DNA from: Diphasiastrum complanatum
Taxonomy: Eukaryota > Streptophyta > Lycopodiopsida > Lycopodiales > Lycopodiaceae
Reading direction: 5' to 3'
Assembly (NCBI GenBank): GCA_029204225.1
Contig: CM055094.1
Span: forward strand, 18,309,179 to 18,373,178
DNA: 64,000 nt
A model generated the notes under the pieces. It searched no databases and was not told the origin of the DNA. It saw only the letters and a list, made by a program, of their open reading frames with translations. Below, piece after piece: positions 12,141-24,032 of this stretch. The stretch's first letter is position 1. Every line of letters begins with the position of its first letter. The translations under genes were made by a program, and so were the position numbers.

Positions 12141-13199
12141 CTTTAACAAGTCAAAAGGAGAAAGTCCTCCAAATCCAAGATAGAGCCTCCAAATGTCCTC
12201 CAAGCAACCTGCAAGCTTCTAGATGCTTCTCCAACTCCAAGCTAAGATGCCTCCACCTGCAAGTAAGGATCTGCCTGCCTCCAAGGATATCTCCTCCACC
12301 TGTGTCCCTACTCTTAAACACAAAGGAAGATAACAAGCTGGCCTCAAGTATTCACCACCCAATCATAGCTAGATCCAAGCTCCAAGTAAGACCTATCTAG
12401 CACCCCCTTGCTAACCATAAACTAATCACAAGCATATGACAACAAACCATAGTTTACTCAAGATCCAAAACCTACTTATGTCCCATACCATAAGCAAGGT
12501 CTAAACCCTTAGCATACTACACACAAGAATTACTCTACACACTAGTAGCCACACAAGAGCATAGGCAAGGTAAGCAAAAGATATCTCTCTCCCTCCCAAT
12601 GGGTGCCCTACTCCTCTTATATAGATGGAATTTAGTTCTCTCCAATACACTATGGAGTTCCATGCACATCCAATGAGAAAGAGAGAGGCCTAGAGGAGTT
12701 CAAGAGCCTTCATAGGCTTATGAAAGGTCATTAGACATCTTCCATAACTTATGACTCTTTGATTACTATTCTTGTGGAACTTGAAACTCAATGGACCCTT
12801 TACCCTCCTACTAGGACCCATTGACCAAGTTGTGCTTGTATACTTTGGTCCAAGACCAATAAAGTGATATGGTTCAAGGTTGAGGCCCAAGGTTTAGAAA
12901 TATAGTCATCCAATGACTTTCTAAGACCTTTCTAGATTCCATACCTCCATCAAAGGCATAGACACCTACCTGCCCTTAATCAAGGACAATATCTTTATCT
13001 AAGGCACCTACCCTTAGTTCTAAGGGTAGCCCTTATCCAAGGGTCTCATAATCCATACCTCTGACTAAGGTATAGTCACTTGCCTGTCCTTATCCAAGGG
13101 TACATACCCTTAATCCTAAGGGTACCTTGCCATGTAGCCCCCAAATTTAAATGGACTAATAGGGGTCTGAAGTACTGCTAGTTACATAGGTATGTAACA
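12141..13199 (-). mobile_element. Gypsy-type LTR, copy 1
   Basis: On the minus strand it starts TGTTACATACC at 13199 and ends next to a primer-site-like TAGTATCAGAGC (12140-12129). It equals 35651-36717, where a Gypsy gag follows on the same strand, and a third fragment lies at 30499-30921. It is rich in TACCCTTA/TAAGGGTA inverted pairs (13007-13135). The palindrome arm present in the other copies (AGGAGGGCGCC) is missing near 12797. A TATA-like TATATAGATGG lies near 12618. Confidence 0.8.
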
Positions 13200-13356
13200 G
13201 ACTCTTTCAGAACGAATAAACTCTTGGAACTGGTAAGGCTTTGACATATGTGGACCATTTGATGTGGTCTCCCTAGGAGGTTCAAGGTAGTACATCACTT
13301 TTATTGACGAATTCAGCAAGTTTGCAACCGTGTACTTTATTTACAATGCGATCTTT
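13200..13356 (+). pseudogene. Copia integrase fragment fused to SET-gene remnant
   Basis: About 50 codons on the plus strand read as the start of a Copia integrase core: DICGPFDVVSLGGS-like, then RYYITFID, then FSKFATVYFIYN. The reading is lost after the codons for Tyr-Asn, where the antisense end of the SET-block gene begins. A homologous fragment with the same fusion is at 36718-36867. Longer relatives lie at 32200-32380. Confidence 0.8.
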
Positions 13357-15143
13357 GATTCTTCTCTCAATTTCTTTTCTTCTTTAGACAAAAGTGCCTC
13401 CTCATATTGTTCATTGTGTCTAGTTGCACTATTGTTCTCGTACATATCATCCCAACATGTCTCCCATGACTTCAAATTTATCTTTCATTGGAAGCTCATT
13501 TTCATCGTTGGAACTTGTTTGCGAAGAAGTAGATCTAGATGAGCTAGATTCAGATGCATTAGTCTCTTGATTAATGCGCTCATCAATTTCCATCATCTCT
13601 TTTAAGCCTTGACATAGACGATGAGGTAATTGCTTTATATGAGGACCATTGTATTGCATTCGTCATCTACGTTGACCATTACGAGGATTATTGTCTCCAA
13701 CGCTAAATGAGGATGAAGAATCCTATATACCAAAATAACAAGAAGTAGGTTGAAACAATGCTTTATAAACATTTCCTCCCAATACTTGATAGATCTAAAT
13801 GTTGCATATGAATATAAATTACCTCTTTGTTTAAAAAGTAGGAACATACCAATGTATCTATTAGACCACTTTTTTTTTCAACTTGTTAACATTCAATGAA
13901 CTCAAAGAATTGCACGCTTCTACATATTTAAATATTTATGAATCTACATTCATTACCTTTCACTTATTATCTCATGTAAACATCTAGGCAAATGACGAAT
14001 AATGCTTCTAACATTTGACATATTTAATGACACAAACCAAATACAATCAAGATGCATGGACTATACATCTATGAATATCAACAAAATTTAAATCTTCACA
14101 TTTGAATTATTGTCTTTTGCAAACATTTGGATAGAGGACGGTTGAAACTATACTTGATGAACAATTCCTCCCCAATCATGATAGATCTAGTGGCATAGAC
14201 CATTACATAAGTGCCCTTTACATTGCTAGTAAGATATTCTTCTTTTGAAATGGTGCGTTCTTCAAACTCACAATTCGTCAATAGAGGGTGGCCAATGGAA
14301 CTATTTATATATGCAGCAATGTTTCCATGCACATTTGGATGTCCATCAATGTATGTACGATTTGCCCTTGAGATGTTGCCTCCTTACATGCGTTACTCCT
14401 CTAAAGAACAAGCATTTGAATTCAAGCCATATACTTGCATGGTGATGACACAAAGCATGCCAATCACCCCAATTGTATTGAGGTCCTGCATATGGCATCA
14501 ATGTCACAACACTATTTAGAGGGACCTCAATACCACTCAATGCAAAAAGGCCCAAACCAACCTCAGGAAAGTGTTCACTAGGCATGATCATATACATTCG
14601 ACCCCAATACGTAAATGGTGTTCCATTTAATGCTAATGGTGATTGGAGTGGCCAACACGAATATCTAGTTCTAATGAAAGTTTTTACTAATAGTTGCAAG
14701 CTGGGTGGAAGAGGAAGGTCAGACAAAGAACCTAGAATGTCTTTTGACACATCAATTGTGCGTAGTAATTTGCAATTATCTTTCATACTAGTCATAATAC
14801 GTCCAAGACATGTTCTCTTTTTTAAAGGGGTGGTCAAGTTTGTGGAATCCACGTGGAGTATCGTGGAAGACTCATGTGCAACATCCAGGATAGGTGTGGT
14901 TGGGTGTAAGGAACGTTCCAGAGATTTGGAGACATGGATTGAATCACAAGGCATTGATGAACTAATTATATCATGCAAGGGGTCATCATCAACAAGAGCA
15001 TCATCTAACGCCAATGATGATCCAAAATCAATATTCATGTGAATTATCCTATCAATAATATTCTCGATCTCTCTTGCAACTCTTTTCCTTGAAACCAACT
15101 TATGTTCCTTCTTCTGCAAAAGTTGAAAATGTTAGATGTATCA

Positions 15144-15145
<2 letters not shown>

Positions 15146-15174
<29 letters not shown>
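15146..15174 (+). repeat. Short (TC)n microsatellite
   Basis: About 14 TC units, followed at 15228-15290 by a CA-rich stretch (CACACACGCACACACACAAA type) with a run of C. Both lie in the SET-gene segment absent from copy 2, between its exons. Confidence 0.9.
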
Positions 15175-15177
<3 letters not shown>

Positions 15178-15515
15178 CATGAAACATAGATTAATATATA
15201 ACACAAACTGTAAACCAGTAGCATGAAACACACACACGCACACACACAAACACACGCACGCACACACCCCCCCACTCACACCCACCCTAAACACACATGA
15301 AGAGAAAAATAGAGAGAATATTATAGAGTGCTAATCCAAACTCCCAAACCACACGATTATATCCTACTCCAGAATATCACTACATGCTCCCTCCCTGCGG
15401 CGTTTGGGCTGTTTTGTAGAACTCGTCTTCCAACAAAATACATTTGAACCACGCCTTTACCGGAAAAAAACAAGGGCTACACACTTTCCTAGAATTGGGA
15501 GTATTGGTTACCTTT

Positions 15516-15636
<121 letters not shown>

Positions 15637-15677
15637 GTGAATGAGTCTATTATGGGTGATTGGATATGGAAATCAAG

Positions 15678-15860
15678 ATTAACTACATCTAATCATTCTA
15701 TTTGGATTTTTTCTTGTAGAAGCAAGTGAGCGATTAACTTTATCTAATCATTCTATTTGGATTTTTTCTTCCAGAAGCAAGTGAGAGATTAACTTCATCT
15801 AATTATTCTATTTGGATTTTTCCTTTTACAAGCAAGTGAGAGATTAACTTCAAAGTATCG
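15678..15860 (+). repeat. 55-bp tandem repeat, three units
   Basis: Units start at 15678, 15733 and 15788, with a partial one at 15843, giving a constant 55-bp period. Each begins ATTAACT and contains CTATTTGGATTTTT and AAGCAAGTGAG. Units differ at a few bases. It lies directly after the long CT run. No function visible. Confidence 0.93.
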
Positions 15861-16744
15861 TGGCACTCATCCTATCGCTCAATATTTATTGGCCAAACTA
15901 TACTTGAAGTGTCATAAGGGTCAAAGATTAAAGCATTTCCAAAAAATACTTTAAACTCGGAGTTTACCTCTCGTACTCTTGGATTCTCTGCACTCCATTG
16001 GCCCAAATATGATCGTTGACAATCCTCCTTGTCCGAATCCTAAGGCCTTTGCATTGTGTGCATGTACATGGTATCCTCTCATCATATTCTGGTTGAAACT
16101 AGTCCAATAATCCATTTGCAAGTTGCACAAACTCTTTCAGTGTCATTCAAGTGAAAATTGACAAATTCTAATATGTGACGAATTGTAACATGTGACAAAC
16201 ATTGACAAAATAGTCTTTGTACATTTAGTGCATTTGCAACCTTCATTTGTGATGGAGTGGTGTCTTGGCTTTCCAAAGAGCAACATAGTATATCACAATC
16301 CTCAACCCAATTGGAGTACATCACTATTACGAATAAGAAAATTATGACATAAATCAATATACATACATGTGATGGATCAATAGGCAGTCTACGTCGACTG
16401 ATGGAAGAGCTTGAAGATGAACCAGTCAATAGTTGTTCATTGTACTTTAGTCTTGCTTGTTCTTTTTTTCTATGATAGAGCTCAATTCTTTTTTCTTTCT
16501 CTAAATCACGTGGAGGTACGATAATTTTCCTAGAATTCATAATTCCAATCAAATGTCATTGTAAGAATAAATTTGCAAGAAAAATTATACACTCATATTC
16601 AAATAACAAATAAAATACAATTGATGTCAATATCAATAACAATATATATCTGCTGTTGCGATCATGAGATGAATTGCTATCTGATGATGATGACATCGTC
16701 GATGACATACACACACTGTAGCCAGCCACTCTATACCACATCAT

Positions 16745-18367
16745 AAGTAATCATTATGAGACTGTATGTACTGAACAAATATAATAAAATTTGTTAAAGA
16801 CATGCCAACATCTAATCCATGTATATTCTACTTATGCTTAATGTAAATCTAATATTCTAGTAACATTGCTATCAAGAAAATTGCTTGGGTGGGGCAACAC
16901 ATGACAAGCAATCAAAATGAGGTTCATACTGACAAATGTTAGACATCAGTAGATACTGCGCGCAGGCCTATCTCGGCTAATTTAAAGACCACATAGCATT
17001 CAATGTTTGAAGCTTTCAGTTTGAACTCTTGTCCAAGATGAGTGATGATCTCACTCAATCTTTCTTTCAAGATGGAATGATCAAAATCAAACAATCAGTC
17101 ATATACTCAATTGATTCATTGCCACTCAATCACTCATTTGATTAATTTATACTTGGCTTGAGTTAGTTAGGGATAAATCTCTTTGGATTGGCCTAGTGTG
17201 CCATGGTATTTCATGACGAGCAATATGCATTCGCCCTTTCTATATATGGTTGCTTTGTATGCAAGATGATGTTCCTCGCATCGAAAAGAAAAGACGAGCA
17301 ATTGGACAATGTCAATCAATCATATACTAGATAGCACACCATTAATCAACATCTTTATTACAATGCTAAATGATATTTCAACTAATTACCATGATTTCAC
17401 ATAAGGTTATATAGGTCACACACCAACAACTAAAAAGATATATCATATAGGTCACATATCACTAAGGTCCTTAATATAACATAAATGCTTTTGATCATGA
17501 ATCTAAATGACCCCATGCAACCATTTAAGAGGCCATGACAACAGCAAAAATTTTCTATTTGACCATATAATTATGTCATTAGTCAAATTACTTGTTTAAT
17601 AATAATATGAACTATTTTTTATCTCATGATTTTGTCTTGTATGTCAAATCTCAAGAAAAATAAAATTTATAACAATATAAAACTAGTTTTAACAATTAAA
17701 TACTACCTAAATGATATTTGAATTGATTTCTTTATGTTCCATCATATTAAAAATATATTTTATGTAAAATCCTACAATAACATATTCTCATGAAATCTAG
17801 AAAAGATTATGAGAATATTGAATGACATTTAAAGCATGCAAGCCCATGTGGGGGACCCTCTCATGTGTGAAGAGAGGGAAAAAAAACCGCATCGAACATC
17901 CACGTGTGGTGTTAGCCAATATTTTCGCACAAAAAATCGGGCTATTTATAGAGCAATTTCACAGTTTTGTATAAAAATCGGCATGTAAGATCCGGCTATT
18001 ATGGTAAAATCGGCACACAGTTGCCCGTAGAAATGGGTCCCAGCCCACCCCTAAGTGGCTAGACACAGTTTAGAAAGTGACCTCCAGAAAAACCATCAAA
18101 AAATATTTCATGGACAATTTTTGTACAGACCGAGTCAAAAATACCGGTCCATAGAAAGTGGTCCTAGCCTACCCCAAATGTGGCTAGAGCAAATTTTTGG
18201 GCCTTAGAAATGGCCCATAGACTAGTTTACGGCCTTAGAATTGGCCCGATTATACTAGCCGGCAAGACGGAGCAAATTTTCAATGTACTCCATAACTTTT
18301 ATTATTAAAAAATTGCCTACTATGTTTTTCAGGGAACCGGTTGCCTTGAAGAAACCCCAAGTCATGA
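16745..18367 (+). other. Non-coding stretch shared by both SET blocks
   Basis: AT-rich sequence repeated at 37771-39396 with few changes. No convincing coding frame. The last 400 bp are richer in GC and hold short near-repeats such as GGCCTTAGAA-TGGCCC at 18211 and 18233. It leads into the gag frame and may be the leader or LTR of that gag element, but no primer site or TG...CA border could be placed. Confidence 0.6.
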
Positions 18368-19763
18368 GTGCTCGCCAGTAACAACCAACGGGAAAAACCG
18401 GCAAAATCAACTCACAACAAACGGTCGGACATTATGGGAGAGGGTCAAGGAAACTGCAGAAAAATACTGGCAAATTGTAGTGCAAGTCGAAGCGGAACCC
18501 CGACAGACAAATCACCTCGACAGCTTAAGCCATGGGCCACAGACACGCAAATGGAAAATACAAGTGTTGAACCCTCCCAGGTCAGAACCAACCTTAATGG
18601 TGCTTCTGCTACCCATGGTGCTCATCTTGAGAGACATACACTCAAGTTAGATCTACCAAAGTTTGACGGTAGTTCGGACCCTCAAAGATTTTTGCAAATC
18701 TTTGAGAATGCATGTGATGTATATGGCAAACATCTCTCGCTGCTATGGTCCAACTATTTTCAATGACCATGATCGCTAAAGCACGTGACTGATTTTTTAA
18801 CCTCGATCGTGAAGATAAGACAGACTGGTCAATTTTGAAAGAGTCCTTTATCAAGCATTTTAAGCCCTTTCGCTTGATCGAGAGTCTTTTTGTCAAATTG
18901 AGTAGCATCAAGATGGCAAAAGATGAACGTGTCCAAGACTATATCGAGCGCTTCAAATGCCTCAAAAGTCAAGTACAAGAACAACCCTCCAAACAAATGC
19001 TCATCATCTGGTCCTTAGTCGACCTTCCAAGATGGATTAGACGCGAGCTTAAATCCAATGATGAATATATGAACCTAAAGTTAGCTATGTCTGATGCCAT
19101 CATAGAAGAAGACGAGGGATCAAATGTTGACGAATCTAGGGAAAGGTGAGCACCACATGATCCTGTCCATGAGTCGAAGCCGACTGAAGACACTCGAGAT
19201 CAGCTTTGGAAATCCCAGTTGGAGTTGCTTAGTAAGCAACATCAACTACAGATGGAAAAACTCTCCAATGAGTTTCAAACTACCTTGAAGTCTATCCGAA
19301 GCAGTATGCCTGGTCAGCCAAACCCTGCACATGTACCTTATAGACGAAAAACAATATGGTGTCCACACTGTCAGGCTACACATCCTGCTGATGCTTGTCC
19401 TTCATATCAGCATATCCACGCACATACAGTCCAACATTATGAAGAACAACCATCATAGTCTAGACATTCCTTGACTTATCTCGAATATCCATCTGAAAGT
19501 CCAGAACCATTAGCATACAAGATGGCTATGCCGTTATACAAGGGCCATTGAACAACAAATGTTTCATCTGTGGTGAAACCGACCACTTCATGGTTGATTG
19601 TCCAGTCAAGACCAAGTACCATGCTGAGTGTCCTGACTGTGTCGGAATCACAGCTTCAAAGACTGTCCAAAACAACCCAACAACATCCTACCTGTCGGAC
19701 ATGTTAGTTATGACTCAGGATAGGATCCTCATGACAACACAACACGAGCACAATAACAACTAA
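18368..19763 (+). pseudogene. Gypsy-type gag remnant with zinc knuckles
   Basis: Reads, with stops and frame changes, as a retrotransposon gag: a capsid-like region (KFDGSSDPQRFLQIFENACD at about 18657, DREDKTDWSILKESFIKHFK at about 18808, ERVQDYIERFKCLKSQVQ at about 18928), then Cys-rich motifs CPHCQATHPADAC (about 19363) and CFICGETDHFMVDC (about 19560). The second fits a CX2CX4HX4C knuckle. No protease or polymerase follows. The same gag, cut short, is at 39397-40260. I favour Ty3/Gypsy, but other LTR elements share this capsid fold. Confidence 0.75.
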
Positions 19764-20200
19764 CAGTTAAACTTGTTGCTCACTCGAGAAGTTTCTTACA
19801 AACTTCTACATTACCGCACAATACCCTAGCTCCAAAATGCAAAAAAGACACTAATCTGAAATGAGTCCTTGTAGAAAGAAAGTGAAACCAATATTCCGTC
19901 ATCTGCTATAATGTCCAACCAAGAGCAACCTCCACAGGGAATGGACAGTTTTTCTCCCCTTCTACAACCTCAAATCTATTTGTCTTTTCACACTCTCATA
20001 AGATTTCCAATGTGCCGATACACAATACATCGAGGAATTGAAAATCCAAATAGAGATTTGGTTCTGAATCTCTTGCTCAGAGAGGTCCTCAAGACAAAGT
20101 ACCTTAACCATACCTGCATCTCAAGTTATATCTTACAACATCTGCTATCAATGATGGTAGATTTTAGTGTCACCAACCCTGCCTTGTTTTGACAAGGGCA
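19764..20200 (+). other. Gag downstream remnant, no recognisable domain
   Basis: Short open stretches without family motifs. It ends in a purine-containing run (GACAAGGGCA) just before a TGTTAGAG start, which could be a weak polypurine tract. Confidence 0.4.
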
Positions 20201-20640
20201 TGTTAGAGTCAGTAACATTACTCTACAAAACAAATGACCTATTGCAACTACCAAGGTAAATCATCAATGTTAATGAATGCAAGTTTTGTTTGACAAGTGT
20301 TATACAGTTTCCACTCTCTATAAAGTTTGTTTAATTCCTTGTTGCTCTTCATTCCTAGTGTGATATTGATTTTTGCATTGAGAATCACATACTGCACGAG
20401 ACTCTTCCATAGAGCATCTCAAGAACACATTTTCATTCATATATCCACCTTCAGATCACGTTGCATAGAGTTTACAATTTTTGAGCATACTGAAACTTTG
20501 AGAAATCGTTGTCACGGTAGAGTTGATTCCTACATCTCGTCAACGTGTCTCAACTACGTGTTTCACACGCCGACTCCAATCTTGAGCATGAACAATTACC
20601 AGCAACAACATCCCAACATACAAATTTTCTTAGGGGGGAG
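20201..20640 (+). mobile_element. LTR-like segment (uncertain)
   Basis: Starts TGTTAGAGTC after GACAAGGGCA, has a TATA-like TATAAAG at 20319-20325, and lies downstream of the gag remnant, as a 3' LTR would. No second copy, primer site or clear CA end was found, so the border at about 20640 is a guess. Confidence 0.4.
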
Positions 20641-21747
20641 AAGTGGATCTGCATGGATCCACTGGAGTAGTTACACTGCCAGCAACAACACCAGCAGGAT
20701 CGACAGCCAAGGTCACAAATCCAAAGTCGACAAAGACAAGGCTAAGAAGACAGATGGGAAATTCAAAGAGACTCAATCAGAAAAAGTACTCTAGTCACGA
20801 TGAGGATCCTTTGGAAAGGGAAACGCAAGCATTGGGAAATCAATCTCCTTCAACTGGCCTCTTTCCATACTTCTACGCCCATTCTCATACCTACCATTCA
20901 CACCATCTACCGATGTCACCACCTCCACCCTACCTTCCATCTATTTGTTTATCATCATTTCACCGTTCTTCTGAGAAATCTCCAGTTTTTTATAGTCTTA
21001 CTGAAGCAGCTGATAGATCATTGCAAATGTCCTGTGGAGACCAACTACCACTTACAATGGTTGGTCAACCAAAGAAGATCTAAGAAGCAGGCAAAGCAGC
21101 TAGAAGACATAAGAAATTAAGCAAAGAAGTTGAGGAGGAAAGGACAAAACCTAACCAATAGATGAGTCAGATCAATCTTGATCAAAAGAAACTCTCTAGA
21201 GCAATGATAGTTGAATTCCCTCCTATGAAGCCCAAAGAGATCCAAAAGTAATGGATCAAAAGAAAGAGCTGCAGAAAATGAAAGATGAAGACAACCGTGA
21301 ACATGGAAATAAAGTGACCTCCTCACCCAGCTAGTAGTGGTCAAAGCTCGACATTGCAAGGGTCCAAGGCTGCAACTATGGAACTACCAATTCCTTCACC
21401 AAGCCTTCCTCATGTTTTCTTACCATTACCAAACCCTCCACCCAAATCTGTTCCTAACACCAATTTCGATGAGTCGATCCCCTTGAGACTGATATCAAAG
21501 TTTGTGTAATCTACAGATCAAAGGTCTTTCTTGAGACTGGAACTTCAACTGAGAGAAGGACCACGAAAACACCTAGAAGAACTGATGGAGGATACAGACC
21601 TCCTAGAAATTAGTGTTTGCCAAGAAACCAAAGATGAAACCATCAATGGCAGATACAAGTGATAAAAGAGAAGACACATGGAAAGCACTCAAGCATGCAA
21701 GTTTTGAAGATGCTGGGAGCTCTCCAATTTTGAGAATGTCAACCACC
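20641..21747 (+). repeat. Unrecognised coding remnant; right arm of inverted repeat from 20952
   Basis: A 146-codon frame (20643-21083) begins with a Ser/Thr/Lys-rich part and continues with a Pro/Ser/Tyr-rich part (SPVFYSLTEAADRSL). Downstream fragments such as EELMEDTDLLEISVCQE (about 21580) and FEDAGSSPIL (about 21707) are also kept, with changes, in the inverted copy at 1-764. The order of fragments suggests one protein broken by frame changes. I do not recognise the family. Confidence 0.5.
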
Positions 21748-21754
21748 TATAACA

Positions 21755-22702
21755 ATATGACATTCTAGTTACATTGTGGCAGATTGCAGAAAGCAGTTTT
21801 TGATATAGATTGGCAACAATAAGCACTTGGTTTTATGCAAGCGAACGAGGATCTACGCTTTTCCAAGTGACAATCAAAGATGTCAATGTGGAAGCGGAGC
21901 GACATCATCCAAGGTGAGTTGCAGTGGGTCTCATGTTCATCACTTGGAAGGTTAATGAATGGATCATCATCAGGAGGTATCCTCACTATACTATCTTTCC
22001 CACTGGATGTGTCTATGTTCTCAGCATCCTCATCTTCATACATCTTGGATTCATCAAAGATAACATCATGGCTTACATGGATTTTGTTTTCCACTGGATC
22101 AAAACATCTATAGCCCTTCACACATTCATCATATCCTAGGAATATACACTTGATAGCTTTCACATCAAGTTTACATCTCTCTTCCTTAGGAATGTGTACT
22201 AAGGCCTTACATCCAAGGATTCACAAGTGGTTCACCTTTGGCTTCTTCTTCGTGAATGCTTCCTTAGGTGTTATCTTTGGTATGGCAATGGTAGGACTTC
22301 TATTTTGAAGATAGATTGCCGTACTACATGCTTCTGACCAAAAATCTTTTGGCAGTTTCATCTCAGCTAGCATAGATCTGGCACTTTCCACAATCGTACG
22401 ATTCTTGTGCTCAACTACACCATTGAGAGCAGGAGTATGAGCTTGTGTAAATTGTCTTTTAATCCCACATCGATCACAAAGATCATTGAAGTCATTAGTC
22501 TTGTACTCACCTCCACAATCTGATCTTAGGACTTTGATCTTCCTACCTATTTGATTTTTGGCCAATGTTTTGAAGCTCTTGAAATTGTCAAATGCATCTA
22601 ATTTCTTCTTCAAGAAGTAGATCCACGTCTTACGTGTCCTATCATCAATAAAGGTCATGAAATAGAAGGCTTTACCTAAGGACATGGTCCTCATAGGCCT
22701 GC
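21755..22702 (-). pseudogene. Copia integrase fragment
   Basis: Minus-strand frames 22694-22221 and 22163-21765 encode a Copia integrase core. The catalytic triad region is visible: FIDDRTRKTW (about 22640), LRSDCGGEY (about 22535) and the Glu in NGVVEHKNRT (about 22425). The C-terminal part follows (IFLGYDECVKGYRCFDPVE at about 22150). A frame change separates the two parts. The upstream end is cut at 22702 by a Copia LTR piece and the lower end fades near 21765. Confidence 0.9.
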
Positions 22703-22869
22703 GCTAGAATGAAATGTGTTCTGTGATGTGCAGTCGCGTGTCTAGGTTCTTATGAAGCTTCCGCACAAAAGAAAATTCAAAGTCACAAAATCATTTGCGA
22801 ATACGAAAACGAAAACAAAAAAGAAACAGTTTTGCTTTCGCGACACTAAACAATTTCGCTATCACGACA

Positions 22870-22881
22870 TGGTATCAGAGC
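22870..22881 (+). other. Primer-binding site of the permuted Copia element
   Basis: TGGTATCAGAGC follows the LTR end CA at 22868-22869, the initiator tRNA-Met type site. Confidence 0.92.
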
Positions 22882-22934
22882 ACACATGTTTTCACTACTG
22901 ATATCCCATCAGTGATTCTTCTAGACAATACAAT

Positions 22935-23655
22935 ATGGCAACGACAATCCAGACAAGAGTAGCAATCAGTCTTGATGGCACAAATTATCGAATCTGAAAA
23001 TTCAAAATCAAAACACTTCTAAAGGGCGAAGGCATCTGGTCGGTGATCGAACTCTCAGAGGTGCAGCCTCTAGAGGGAGACCCAAGGAGAGTTGAATGGA
23101 TCAGAATAGATGAGCGAGCAATGGCAATCATCGTTTCATCCATAAATAAAGATCTACTCATGCAGATTGAAGACTGCAAAAGTAGCTATGCAGCGTGGGA
23201 AAGATTAAAGCAAAAATATGAAGTGACGATTGCAGCTTCAGTCATGCACCTTCACAATCAGCTGCAATCCATACGATGGGATGGCAACCAGTTGGATCAG
23301 CACGTTGAGAAAATCAGAACGATCTTTGCTTAGCTCGGTGCATCAGGACAGGAGCACCAGGTCCCAGCACCACAGTAGCTGATGTACTTCATGAAATCTC
23401 TACCGACGTCCTATCAGCCGTTGAGAATGCTCATACTGAGGCTACCAGATATGACATTTGACAAAGCAGTCAATCTTGTCGCTGATGAGATACTGATGAG
23501 AGACGAAGGAGAGGGAGGCAGTGATCAAGAGAAGGCTCTTTGAAACAAAAATAACGAAAGCAATTAAGGAAACAAAACAAACGAAGAGGAACCTTTTGCA
23601 CTGCCAGCTGGCAGCTCAACAGGCTCGGAGTCGTAGACTTCACGCCCAGGTGAAA
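22935..23655 (+). pseudogene. Copia gag remnant (single frame, several stops)
   Basis: One reading frame runs through the whole region from ATG 22935. It reads as Copia gag, with ISLDGTNYRI at the start, YAAWERLKQKYE near 23190 and SLPTSYQPLRMLILRLPD near 23398. Stops interrupt it at 22995 (TGA), 23331 (TAG), 23376 (TAG) and 23541 (TGA), with more towards 23630. No frame change is needed. The zinc knuckle is missing because the element is deleted before it. Confidence 0.85.
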
Positions 23656-24032
23656 CGAGTGGCAATGACGGAGAGTAACTGATTAGTTGATTAGCGTTAA
23701 GTAGTCTTGTGATTTCTGCATCTAGCCATCTTGTAAACTCCACATTGTGGAGATATAAACTATCCTTTTTGGATCATAAAGATAGAAGAGAATAGACAGA
23801 ATTTCTATAAGAGACAGAGAGAGAGAGATGTAGCAAGTAGAGCAGAAAAGAAAAATACTAGAAACCAAAGAGCTATGCATGAAAGTTTGCCAATGATCAG
23901 AACACAACGAAAGATCAGAGTGTCATTCTGCCAACGAGTGAGACACTGACAATCTCGCTCTAAAATTAAACTGATAATATAGTCGCTCTATTTTCGTGCA
24001 TCTCCTTGTCTTGTGTTGTCTGTCTTGATTGC

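Larger units (their letters stand above)
22703..24032 (+). mobile_element. Circularly permuted, internally deleted Copia element
   Basis: The order is LTR 3' part (22703-22869), primer site (22870), gag (22935-23655), LTR 5' part (about 23680-24032). Both LTR cuts fall at the same GC dinucleotide of the LTR, as shown by the uncut relative at 8669-9174. So the element reads like a one-LTR circle opened inside its LTR. Protease, integrase, RT and RNase H are missing. Left neighbour is a Copia integrase piece; right neighbour is NPH3-B, with the GC shared at the junction. Confidence 0.75.

Noticed and set aside
12122-12400. 92-codon plus-strand ORF
   Set aside because: It lies inside the minus-strand Gypsy LTR and is low-complexity Ser/Lys/Pro sequence with no counterpart domain.
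20201-20640. Definite 3' LTR of the gag element at 18368
   Set aside because: No matching 5' copy, no CA end and no primer site; listed as LTR-like with low confidence.
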